From positions 186,001-250,000 of the forward strand of contig CAVVIB010000023.1 of NCBI GenBank assembly GCA_963748205.1: a stretch of DNA of 64,000 nt, read 5' to 3'. Shown in pieces: positions 46,559 through 54,623 of this stretch. The notes below the pieces were generated by a model. It ran no database searches. It saw nothing but the letters and a program-made list of their open reading frames with translations, and was not told the DNA's origin. Position 1 is the stretch's first letter. Each line of letters starts with the position of its first letter. Position numbers and translations under genes: made by a program. This DNA comes from JAIBJN01 sp963748205 (GTDB lineage Bacteria > Actinomycetota > Thermoleophilia > Gaiellales > Gaiellaceae).

Positions 46559-46756
46559 CTATGCCAGCGAGCGCGGCACGATCCGCCAGAGGGCGGTCGC
46601 CGCCATCACGAGGGCGAACGCGGCCACGACGAACCAGACCAGGCCGAGGCCGCTGAACGGGAGGGCCCCGAGGTCACCGCTTGCTGCGGCGGCTCCGCCG
46701 CTGGCAAGCACTCCGCCGGCGCCGAGTCCACCGGTTAGAACTCCGCTGTTGTACAT
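46559..46756 (-). CDS. minimal sortase-substrate protein with LPFSG sorting signal, 65 aa
   Basis: The whole protein is a Gly/Ala-rich N-terminal segment of 31 residues, the sorting motif LPFSG (32-36), a hydrophobic helix (about 37-57) and a short tail with two arginines. This is the tripartite cell-wall sorting signal in LPXTG style, with Ser for Thr. No cleavable signal peptide is present, so the single helix would insert with the N-terminus outside. It starts 1 base after the glycosyltransferase stop and ends 2 bases before the sortase start. Confidence 0.85.
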   Translation of the reverse strand: MYNSGVLTGGLGAGGVLASGGAAAASGDLGALPFSGLGLVWFVVAAFALVMAATALWRIVPRSLA

Positions 46757-46757
46757 G

Positions 46758-47885
46758 TCACCAGTTCCTTTCGTTGTTCAGGAGGGCGTCCCAAATCGCC
46801 TTCGCATGGACGCCCTGAAGAAAGATGTCGAAGGACATCTCGACGATCACCGTTGCGGCGAGCGCCATCTGTAGCGGCCCGCGTGCTCGCACGGTCACGA
46901 AACGCTCCGCGACGAACACGCAGGTCACCGCCATCCAGATCGGATGCATGTGGACCGCGCCGTCGACCGCGAGCGACCAGGTGAGCGAGAGCAGGTACGC
47001 GAGCGTCACGACGATCCCGAACAATGTGAGGATCTGTCGCCCCCAGTACCTGACCGTTATCCGCGTCAGTCCGTAGTCGCGCAGGTTCTCGAGCGCGCCG
47101 CGCTTCCAGCGCAGTCGTTGCCGGTACAGGTCGCGCCACGACTCCATCACTTCTGTCGTCAGGCGGCAGCCCTTCGGCGAAATAACTTTGTATCCGAGGT
47201 GGAGCAGGCCGAGCGTCAGCTCGTTGTCCTCCGTGAGAACGCTTGTGTCGTAGACCTGCGCGAGACCGCCGGGCAGGACGCCCTCGGCTCGCGCCCAGAC
47301 GACATGGCGGAGGGTGCGGGCGGAAAACAGGGTTGCCGTGCCGGTGAGCACGAGCACCTTTCCCTTCAGGCGCGCGACATCGCGCGCGTACCGCGCATAC
47401 TCGTTGCGCTGCAGCATGCCGACGAATCCCCCGCCCGAGCGGCCCGTGAACACCCCACCGACTCCGCCGAACCCGTTGCGGAGGTGCTTCTGCGCCTCGG
47501 AGATGAAGGTCGGTACGAGGATCGAGTCGGCGTCCATGACGAGGATCGCGTCCTCGTCATGGAGTGCCGGCAGCACGCGGTCGAGGGCTTGGTTCAAGGC
47601 CCCGGCCTTCTTGTGCTCGTTCCCCACTGTCTCGAAGACGTAGGCGCCTGCTGCCTCGGCGATGGCCGCGGTGTTGTCGGTGCAGTTGTCTGCACAGACG
47701 ACGATCATGTTCGGCGGCGCCTCCTGCTCTTGCAGCGAGCGGATCGCGTCGGCGATCTGCTTTTCCTCGTTGTGCGCCGGGATGAGCGCGATCACGAGCG
47801 TGTGCTCGATTGCGGGGACGCCGACTCCGGTCCGCTCTGCGGTCGGGAGACGCGAGGTATCGCTCGACTGGGTAGTGACGCTCAT
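46758..47885 (-). CDS. processive family 2 glycosyltransferase, PgaC/IcaA-like
   Basis: About 375 aa. The GT-A domain shows LIPAHNEEKQI, the VMDADSILVP metal site (DAD about 118-120), the catalytic TEDNELT (about 218-224) and the polymer-forming RQRLRW motif (about 255-260). C-terminal membrane helices follow. These features mark a processive synthase of a beta-linked polysaccharide, closest in layout to poly-N-acetylglucosamine synthases. I chose the ATG at 47885; an in-frame GTG at 47909 is possible. It is the first gene of the operon. Confidence 0.92.
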   Translation of the reverse strand: MSVTTQSSDTSRLPTAERTGVGVPAIEHTLVIALIPAHNEEKQIADAIRSLQEQEAPPNMIVVCADNCTDNTAAIAEAAGAYVFETVGNEHKKAGALNQALDRVLPALHDEDAILVMDADSILVPTFISEAQKHLRNGFGGVGGVFTGRSGGGFVGMLQRNEYARYARDVARLKGKVLVLTGTATLFSARTLRHVVWARAEGVLPGGLAQVYDTSVLTEDNELTLGLLHLGYKVISPKGCRLTTEVMESWRDLYRQRLRWKRGALENLRDYGLTRITVRYWGRQILTLFGIVVTLAYLLSLTWSLAVDGAVHMHPIWMAVTCVFVAERFVTVRARGPLQMALAATVIVEMSFDIFLQGVHAKAIWDALLNNERNW

Positions 47886-47979
47886 GTCTTCTACTTCGGA
47901 TGGCTGCACCGCGCGCCATCTGACCCACCTGTGTCATTCGCTGCCCGGGGTGGGCCCAACCCCGCCGTAGACTCTTCGC

Positions 47980-48395
47980 GTGGCTCAGGATGCGGCGTCG
48001 CGCGAGGTCCGCAAGACCGTCACGGTGGTGTTCGCGGACGTGACCGGCTCGACGGGGCTCGGGGAGCGGCTCGACCCCGAGTCGGTGCGGCGGATCATGA
48101 TCCGCTACTTCGACGAGATGCGCGCGGTCGTGGAGCGGCACGACGGCACCGTCGAGAAGTTCATCGGCGCCGCGGTCATGGCCGTCTTCGGCATCCCGCG
48201 CGTTCACGAGGACGACGCGCGCTGGCGTCGCACACGGACGATCTCAACCTCCAGGCCGAGGCGCTAATCGAGCTGGCCGATGTCGCGCAGGGCACGCCGC
48301 GCGCGACGGCGGCGCTCGAGGAGGCCCTCGAGATCGCCGAGCGCAAGGACAACATCGTGTGGGTGCGCCAGATCCGGAGCCGCCGAGAGAGCTAG
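47980..48395 (+). pseudogene. remnant of adenylate/guanylate cyclase-ATPase-TPR regulator
   Basis: The first 80 codons are a good class III cyclase start (VTVVFADVTGSTGLGERLDP, then VEKFIGAAVMAVFGIPRVHED). At about 48219 the sequence jumps to the extreme C-terminus of the same kind of protein (LNLQAEALIELADVAQ, ATAALEEALEIAERK) in another frame. The rest of the cyclase, the ATPase and most TPR units, roughly 3 kb in relatives, is missing. Internal deletion or an assembly collapse are both possible. Confidence 0.75.
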
Positions 48396-48695
48396 CGGCT
48401 CTGGAGCGCCGAGTGGCGGCCGGCGTCGAAGTCCCAGATGAAGCGGCTGAGGCCGTGCTCGAACTCGACACTCGGGCCGTACGCGCGGCGGTAGTCGACG
48501 ACCAGGACTCCCGAGATCCTCGAACGCGCGCTCGAGAACGCATCCACCGCCGTCCCAGGCCGTGCAGGCGGAAGGAAGCTCGTAGAGCGGGTCGACGCCG
48601 TGCTCGACGCGGATGCGGTTCACGCGTCGCAACACCTCGTCGAGGGGGCTCTCGACCTCCGCGGAGGCCGGCGTGTCCCGAAGCTGAACGGTCAC
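48392..48695 (-). CDS. small hypothetical protein, about 100 aa (one frameshift)
   Basis: Starts at GTG 48695. It reads VTVQLRDTPASAEVESPLDE and SACTAWDGGGCVLERAFEDL, then after one extra base near 48510 continues VLVVDYRRAYGPSVEFEHGL and IWDFDAGRHSALQSR. It is probably a compact soluble protein. Its stop codon shares CTAG with the convergent cyclase remnant. No family is recognised. Confidence 0.5.
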
Positions 48696-48735
48696 CGTTC
48701 CAGTGTACGCGCGTCCGCGTGGCAAGATCCGGCGC

Positions 48736-49309
48736 GTGCCGCGACTTCAGGCCGACAGCTCCGTCCTCGTCGTCGTCGACACACAGCCCGGCTTCCTCGA
48801 CAAGCTGCCGGAGGACGACGCATCGGCCGTCGTCGACCGGATTCGCTGGCTGTGCCGGTTGGCGGCATGGCTCGGCGTGCCGGTCGTGGTCACCGAGGAG
48901 GAGCCCGAGCGCAACGGCGAGACTGCCGCGCCCGGTCAGGGACGCCCTCCATGCCGGGACGGTCAGGCACGTGAAGCCGACCTTCGACCTTGCCGCGTCC
49001 CCGGAGATCCTCGCCGAAGTCCTGGGCCACGACCGCGGCACGGCGGTCCTGTGCGGGCTCGAGACCGACGTGTGCGTCGCCCAGTCGGCGCTTGGCCTCC
49101 TCGAGATCGGAACGCGGGTCGTGGTCGTGGAGGACGCGGTCGCCTCGCCGGGCACTGCCCACGCGCAAGGGCTCGCACGTCTGACCCGCGCCGGCGTGGA
49201 GTTGGTCGGCGTGAAGGGTCTTGGCTACGAGTGGCTCGGAACGGTCGAACGCGCGAACGAGTTCGCCGCCGCGTCGGAGCGTGACGCGCCCGACGGCATC
49301 GTGCTCTGA
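48736..49309 (+). CDS. isochorismatase-family hydrolase (one frameshift)
   Basis: About 190 aa of the cysteine hydrolase fold. The catalytic Asp is in VLVVVDTQPGFLDKL, the active-site Cys in GLETDVCVAQSALGLLEIG, and the Lys is probably the one in HVKPTFDL. The break near 48930 fits one extra C. Members hydrolyse isochorismate, nicotinamide or other small amides; the true substrate is open. It starts at GTG and ends before a strong terminator. Confidence 0.82.
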
Positions 49310-49311
49310 GA

Positions 49312-49343
49312 GCCGCGGGCCGGCTCGGGGGCCGGCCCGCGGC
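49312..49343. terminator. bidirectional terminator
   Basis: Perfect 13-base arms (49312-49324 and 49331-49343) with a six-base loop between convergent genes. Confidence 0.8.
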
Positions 49344-49349
49344 CGCTCA

Positions 49350-49799
49350 TCAGATCCGCGCGTCGCTCTCGCAGACCTGCGCCGGTCCGAGGATCCGGCC
49401 GGCGACGAGCCCGGAGCCGCTCGCGCAGTAGCGCTGGTCCCCCGGGAACGCGACCGGATGGTTGTCGTACGAGAACAGGTCGATTGCGTAGATGCACGTG
49501 CTCGTGTTCGAGCAGGTGCGCGTGTCGAAGGGGATCAGCGGCAACGAGGCGCCGTCCCGCGTGAACTCTGACGCCGTGACCGTGATCTGCTGCTTCACCG
49601 TCGCGCAGTCGACCCGCAGGATCAGCGTCGCCAGCACGAGGTAGTCCGGGACGTCGGCCTCGGCCGTGAACGTGCAGTCCGCCGCCGTGTCGGGCGGCGG
49701 CGGGGGCGGTTTCGGCCTCGGCTTCTTCGGCGCGCCGGCCGCCGGCACAGTCAGCGCGAGCGCAAGCGCAGCCACCGCGGCTGCCTGGAGCAATCTCAT
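49350..49799 (-). CDS. secreted protein of unknown function, 149 aa
   Basis: AAGGAG precedes the chosen ATG. The signal peptide (LLQAAAVAALALALTVPAAG) is followed by a Lys/Pro-rich spacer and a beta-rich domain with six cysteines (DCTFTAEADVPDYLVLATLI, RTCSNTSTCIYAIDLFSYD) suited to disulfides outside the cell. No family is recognised. Confidence 0.7.
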   Translation of the reverse strand: MRLLQAAAVAALALALTVPAAGAPKKPRPKPPPPPPDTAADCTFTAEADVPDYLVLATLILRVDCATVKQQITVTASEFTRDGASLPLIPFDTRTCSNTSTCIYAIDLFSYDNHPVAFPGDQRYCASGSGLVAGRILGPAQVCESDARI

Positions 49800-49885
49800 C
49801 GTCACCACTCCTTTCCGGGCGCACCCGAGCGCCCTCCCGACCACTCCCCACCCGTGACTACGAGACGAGCGGCCGCCCCGGTTCT

Positions 49886-49984
49886 CTACGGCTCGGCGGG
49901 GTGTGCGATGACGACGTCCAGGAGGGCGTTGACCCGGGTGAGGTCACCAAGCCTGGCGGCTTCGACGATCTCGGGCTCTGGCAT
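49886..49984 (-). pseudogene. ankyrin-repeat-like fragment, 32 codons
   Basis: The peptide MPEPEIVEAARLGDLTRVNA... has the helix pattern of a first ankyrin repeat (AA-x-GD-x-x-x-V-x-x-L-L) and then stops. No continuation was seen nearby, so it is either a truncated remnant or a very small protein. Confidence 0.3.
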
Positions 49985-50124
49985 GCCCCTGCTCTACGCC
50001 GTTCGGGCCGAGTCAGTTTGTTGGTGGTAACCGTACGCAGACACGCAGGGCAGCCTCATTGCCGTGCTGCTGACCATCCGCGACCGTTTCTTCGGACACA
50101 ACGAACCCAGGAAACGGAGGACGA

Positions 50125-51183
50125 ATGGCAGTGCAAGAACGATCCACGGAAGCGTTCGTCGGGCAGGCGCTGGCTGACCTGGCCGCCTCCTACGCCGGCG
50201 TCATGATCAGCACCGGGCACAAGCTCGGCCTGTACCGGGCGCTCGCAGGCCAGGGGCCGCTGAGCTCGCACGAGCTCGCCGCGCGCACCGAGCTAGACGA
50301 GCGCTACGTCCGGGAGTGGCTCAACTCGCAGGTCGTCGGCGGCTACCTCGCCTACCACGAGGAGTCGGAGACCTACGAGCTGCCCGCCGAGCACGTGCCC
50401 GTGCTCGCCCAGGAGGACAGCCCGGTCTTCCTCCCGCCGGCGTTCGACATCCCGGCGTCGATGTGGTTCGACCAGGAGCGGATCCTCGAGGCCTTCCGCA
50501 CGGGCGGCGGCGTCGCCTGGGGCGATCACGATTCCCGCCTGCAGCACGGCATCGCCGTCTTCTACCGGAACGCCTACAGCGCCACGCTGGTGCCCGAGTG
50601 GCTGCCTGCGCTCGACGGCGTCGTCGAGAAGCTGGAGCGCGGCGCGCGCGTCGCCGACATCGGCTCCGGCCACGGGCACTCCACGATCCTGATGGCGCAG
50701 GCGTTCGAGCGGTCCCGCTTCGTCGGCCTCGACACGCACGAGGCCTCGATCGAGGCGGCGCGTGCGAACGCCGAGGAGGCCGGGGTGGCGAACAGAGTCG
50801 ACTTCCGGGTCGACGACGCGGGCTCGTACGCGGGGAGCGGATTCGACCTGATCTGCTTCTTCGACGCCCTCCACGACCTCGGCGACCCGATCGGCGCAGC
50901 GCGGCATGCGTACGAGGCGCTCGCCGACGACGGGACGCTGATGGTCGTGGAGCCCTTCGCGGGCGACAGCCTGCTCGAGAACGAGGGAACCGTGGGGCGG
51001 CTCTACTACACCGCCTCGGCGGCGATGTGCGTCCCGCACTCGCTCTCGGAAGGCGTCGGGCTCGCGCTCGGTGCCCAGGCCGGCCCTGCGCGCCTGACCG
51101 CGGTGCTGGAGGAGGCGGGGTTCCGAAGCGTCCGCGTCGCCTACGAGAGCCCGTTCAACCTCGTGCTCGAAGCGCGGCGTTGA
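50125..51183 (+). CDS. SAM-dependent methyltransferase with N-terminal winged helix
   Basis: A 352-aa class I methyltransferase. Residues 15-85 form a winged-helix dimerisation domain (GLYRALAGQGPLSSHELAAR, DERYVREWLNSQVVGGYLAY) like the Rv2258c and O-methyltransferase groups. The SAM site is VADIGSGHGHSTILMAQAF with FVGLDTHEASIEAA and FDALHDLGDP. GGAGG precedes the ATG. The substrate is unknown, probably a small molecule. Confidence 0.92.
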   Translation: MAVQERSTEAFVGQALADLAASYAGVMISTGHKLGLYRALAGQGPLSSHELAARTELDERYVREWLNSQVVGGYLAYHEESETYELPAEHVPVLAQEDSPVFLPPAFDIPASMWFDQERILEAFRTGGGVAWGDHDSRLQHGIAVFYRNAYSATLVPEWLPALDGVVEKLERGARVADIGSGHGHSTILMAQAFERSRFVGLDTHEASIEAARANAEEAGVANRVDFRVDDAGSYAGSGFDLICFFDALHDLGDPIGAARHAYEALADDGTLMVVEPFAGDSLLENEGTVGRLYYTASAAMCVPHSLSEGVGLALGAQAGPARLTAVLEEAGFRSVRVAYESPFNLVLEARR

Positions 51184-51195
51184 GAGAACGGCGAC

Positions 51196-51227
51196 GGGCG
51201 AGCGCCGGCCGATGCCGGCGCTCGCCC
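51196..51227. terminator. bidirectional terminator
   Basis: Perfect 14-base arms (51196-51209 and 51214-51227) with a CGAT loop, between the methyltransferase and FnIII genes. Confidence 0.8.
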
Positions 51228-51234
51228 CGCCTAA

Positions 51235-52167
51235 TCAGCAGGCCTGGTTGTCGAGCCTCACGGAGCTGATGGCAGAACGGTTGCCGGCGCTGTCGATCGC
51301 CTGGACGGAGAACGTGTTCGAGCTCTGCGTCCCGTAGGTGATCCAGCGGTCGGCGTTGGTCTGGCTGCCGTCGGGGACGCCGTTCACGAAGACCTCGTAG
51401 CGGATCGACACCTGCGGGTCGACGTCGTCGACCGACCTGTCCCAGAAGAGCCAGGTCTCGCAGCCGAAGTCCCACGCGACGAGGTTCCCCGGGGCGCTCG
51501 GCCCGGTCGTGTCGCTGGTCGGCTGCGTCGTCGCGGTCACGGCCGTGCTCGGCGCCGACACGTTGCGCGACGGGTCGACGGCGACGACCGAGAACGAGTG
51601 CGTCGTCGCGGCGGCGAGCCGCAGCACCGTCACGGCCCGCTCGCCGGTCCACACCAGGTTGTCCAGCGAGACCTGGGTGCCGTTCGCGAAGACGCGGTAC
51701 GTGCAGCAGGTGTGGTCGTCGTCCGCGACCGCGGGCCAGGAGAGGCCGACGCTCGACGAGGTTGTCCCGGTCACCGTGACCACGGGCGCGGCCGGTGGTG
51801 TCCGGTCGACGGGCAGCGTGACCGTCAGCTTGTTGCTCTTCGCCGATTCCTGCCCTTTCGCGTTGCCCGCCCACATGACGAACGAGTACGTCCTGCCCGG
51901 GACCATGTCGCGCGTCCACGTGAAGCTCGTGCTCGGCGGCTTCACGCCGAGGCGGTAGCCGAAGCTCGCCTCGATCACGTACGTGAAGCTGCCGGGGTTC
52001 GTCGCCGCGTTCCACGCGAGCGTGACGCTGTGCGGCGTGATCGCAGCGACGCGCAGGTTCGTCGGGCCTGCGAGCGGTGCCGCCGAAGCCGACGGCGCGA
52101 CGAGCAAGCACCGCGACGAGCGCAACTGCAGCGCACGCGGCACGGCGGGACAAAGGACTGCGGCTCA
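51235..52167 (-). CDS. secreted protein with three fibronectin type III domains (one frameshift)
   Basis: The ATG at 52167 follows GGAGG at 6 bases. The signal peptide (RRAACAAVALVAVL) joins, after one extra base near 52110, to LVAPSASAAPLAGPTNLRVA. Three FnIII modules follow: PTNLRVAAITPHSVTLAW, PPAAPVVTVTGTTSSSVGLS and PSAPGNLVAWDFGCETWLFW. Such modules space or bind extracellular polymers. No catalytic domain is attached. Confidence 0.82.
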
Positions 52168-52438
52168 TCCTGTTCCTCCCTCGGTGACGGCGCCTCGGCG
52201 CCGATTGCCTACCCACCCGCTTTACGGCCGGTGGGTCGGAACGGATCTGAGGGGATGAATCGGGCCCGCTTCTGGCGTACTGTCCGCTTGCCGAGAGTGC
52301 GGGCGCCACTGCGTTGCCGGACGAAATGACACCCGCTGGCTCTCGGCTCTACCGGCGCCGGTGCTAGCCCGAGAGGCAGTCAGGGGTAGACCGGCGCCTG
52401 GCGTCAGATGCTATAGCGGCTTAGAGACTGACGCAAGG
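52168..52438. other. intergenic region without recognisable gene
   Basis: About 270 bases between two minus-strand genes; I see only short imperfect palindromes and no convincing promoter or RNA. Confidence 0.4.
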
Positions 52439-52993
52439 TTACGAGTCGCGCCGGCGAGCACGGTAGTCCCGCTGGGCGGCGCGATCGGCGCAGAGCTCGC
52501 AGCAGTACCGCTTGCTTCGATTCTTGGTGCGGTCGACGTACGCACACATGCACGGTTCCGCGGCGCACGTCCCGAAGCGGGTGAGCCCGTGCGCCCGCAC
52601 GATCTCGATCAGCGCAACCGCCGCCGCCGCTGCGAGGCGGCCCGTGATCGACCCGTCCTCGGGCCCGAACTCGAGCTTCCAGCCGTCACCGCCCGGCGCC
52701 AGCCGGGGAACCGCGCCGCTCTCCGTGGCGAGCGCGTTCAGCACGCTCGCCACCTCCGGGACGTCGTCCGTCTCGAACACGCGCCGCAGGCGGCCGCGGA
52801 GATGCTTGAACTCGGCGAGGTCGCGATCGGTGACGGCGGCGGCAGCCTCGGCGCGTCCTACGGCGCGGAGGAAGATGCGCAGATCCTCGGCGTCCTCGAG
52901 CCCGTCGTGTGGAGAGGGAAGCGACTCCCAGGTGTTGACGATGTTGACCGCGAGGTCGGCGCCCGACTCCGCGGGATTTCCGGTGATGACCAC
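52439..52993 (-). CDS. CGNR zinc-finger regulator (ABATE domain)
   Basis: A 184-aa DNA-binding protein. The N-terminal ABATE-type helical domain (DLAVNIVNTWESLPSPHDGL) is a putative ligand sensor. The C-terminal CGNR zinc finger is CMCAYVDRTKNRSKRYCCEL, with cysteines near 150-168 and a basic end (RAAQRDYRARRRDS). It probably represses or activates a nearby stress gene. Confidence 0.9.
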   Translation of the reverse strand: MVITGNPAESGADLAVNIVNTWESLPSPHDGLEDAEDLRIFLRAVGRAEAAAAVTDRDLAEFKHLRGRLRRVFETDDVPEVASVLNALATESGAVPRLAPGGDGWKLEFGPEDGSITGRLAAAAAVALIEIVRAHGLTRFGTCAAEPCMCAYVDRTKNRSKRYCCELCADRAAQRDYRARRRDS

Positions 52994-53038
52994 ATCAGAA
53001 CCATACGCGCGAAACGGACCTGACGGAACTGGCCGCCC

Positions 53039-54100
53039 CTACGCCACCAGGGCTTCGACTCTCGCTGCCTCCTCGGCGAGTGCGGTCTTGACCTCGCGCG
53101 AGAGGCGGCCGAACGGCTCGAGTCGCACCCGACCGTCCTCGAGCTGCCACGTCCCTGCGACGAACCCGTCCACCAGCATGGTCGCCTGCACGAGCGCGTT
53201 CTTGCTCACGATCCGAGTTGCGGGGATGTCGCCGAGGATCCGCGTGCGGTCTGCGTGTGAGAGCACGAGGTCGTCGAAGCGCGGCACGAGCCGGGGCGGG
53301 GCCGGCGTCTCGGGGTCCGGGAGCGGCGCGCGCGGGAGGTCGAAGAGCGTCTCGCCGTTCTCGTCCTCGAAGGTTCGAAGGTCGAGCCGGGCGATCGCCG
53401 CGGCGAGAAGGCCGGTGCGCTGGAGCCCGGCCCATTGCGCCACGTCTTGCACGGTCGCGGGCCCGAAGGCGGCGAGGTAGCGCCGGATCAGATGCTCCAC
53501 GGCCTTGGCCGGCGCCGGGGCCGTTCCGTCGACGACCGCCTCGGCCGCGGAGTAGACACCGTCACCGCCGTAGCCCCAGGTTCCGGAAGGCGGCACGTGG
53601 ACGAACGCCTCGTATCCCTGCACCCGACGCCAGAGGAGCGCCGGCGTGACCTTCTGATTGGCGTGCGGCTCGAGGAGCCGGCGCAGCTCGGCCCAGGGGA
53701 GAGGGCTCGAGCGAAGGGTCTGGGCGAGGGACCGGGCGAGCTGGGCGATCTTTCGCTCGGGGAAACTGCGCTCGTAGGCGGGCGGCCAGTAGTTCGCTCC
53801 GAGCTCGCGACGCGCGATCGCGAACGCCCACAGGTCGCGCGGCGTGACCAGGTGGAGCGTGCCGCGTTGCAGGAGGGCCTTCACCACGCGGCAGCGCTCG
53901 AGCGCGCGCGTGAGCGACTCGCGCTCGAAGCCGTCGACGCGCGCGGCGAGCGACAGGTACGGCGACGGCGTGTACTGCGCCTGGAGCCCGGCGAGCCGTT
54001 CAACCGCGCGGGTCGCGGTGAGCGACCTCCGGTCGAGCAGGAGCTGGCGCGAGAGCAGCGCCCGGTTGAGCTCCCGCCTCGTGAGGATGCGCGTGGTCAG
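53039..54100 (-). CDS. winged-helix DNA-binding protein, AlkZ/YcaQ-like (HTH_42)
   Basis: About 353 aa of the winged-helix family related to the DNA glycosylase AlkZ/YcaQ: RRELNRALLSRQLLLDRRSL, VERLAGLQAQYTPSPYLSLA, LQRGTLHLVTPRDLWAFA, and the C-terminal VPRFDDLVLSHADRTRI. The frame is open to CTG at 54100, which overlaps the stop of the cupredoxin gene as CTGA; a start at 53887 would remove conserved sequence. It may repair crosslinked or alkylated DNA. Confidence 0.82.
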   Translation of the reverse strand: MTTRILTRRELNRALLSRQLLLDRRSLTATRAVERLAGLQAQYTPSPYLSLAARVDGFERESLTRALERCRVVKALLQRGTLHLVTPRDLWAFAIARRELGANYWPPAYERSFPERKIAQLARSLAQTLRSSPLPWAELRRLLEPHANQKVTPALLWRRVQGYEAFVHVPPSGTWGYGGDGVYSAAEAVVDGTAPAPAKAVEHLIRRYLAAFGPATVQDVAQWAGLQRTGLLAAAIARLDLRTFEDENGETLFDLPRAPLPDPETPAPPRLVPRFDDLVLSHADRTRILGDIPATRIVSKNALVQATMLVDGFVAGTWQLEDGRVRLEPFGRLSREVKTALAEEAARVEALVA

Positions 54101-54538
54101 TTCTGCGTCCGAATTCGGTCGTGGATGCTGAAGGTCGCCTCCATCGTGGCCGGGTGCGCATCGCAGAAGTAGATGTACGCCTCCGGCTCCTGGAGCATGA
54201 CGACGGCCGTCCTCTCACCCGTGCCCGAGACCTCGGTCGCGAGGTCGACCCCGGTTTGCCGCGCCGCCAGATGGAAGTTGTGGATGGTCGAGAGGTCGTC
54301 TGATCTCGAGCCGGTATTCGCCGCCCGGGAGCACGGTGGTGATCTCTTCCCCGTCCTCGGTCGTGAGGCTGATCTCGTAGGCATCCGGGTCGTCGGGAGA
54401 TCCGACGGTGGCGATGAGTCGCGGGACGTCGGCAGTCGACGTCGTCGCGGATCCCTCGTCGTTGCCGTCGCCGCATCCGGCCGCCGCGAGGGCGGCGAAC
54501 GCCAGCCCGACAGGCAGCGCCAGGCGAAGATCTCTCAT
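54097..54538 (-). CDS. cupredoxin-like lipoprotein (one frameshift)
   Basis: A lipobox (LAFAALAAAGCGDGNDE) anchors a plastocyanin-like domain. The copper ligands are visible as the His of TIHNFHLA and the C-H-M set of YFCDAHPATMEATF. One extra base near 54305 joins GGEYRLEI to DDLSTIHNFHL. It would carry electrons or copper at the outer membrane face. The winged-helix gene follows in a CTGA overlap. Confidence 0.78.
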
Positions 54539-54562
54539 CCGCTTTCCTTTTTACCGGTGATG

Positions 54563-54600
54563 GCGAGCGCCAGAACCCGACGTGCGGTTCTGGCGCTCGC
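54563..54600 (-). terminator. terminator downstream of the RTX-repeat gene
   Basis: Perfect 15-base arms (54563-54577 and 54586-54600) around an eight-base loop, just after the RTX gene on the minus strand. Confidence 0.75.
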
Positions 54601-54623
54601 AGTGCGAGGAAGCTCGCGCCGGC

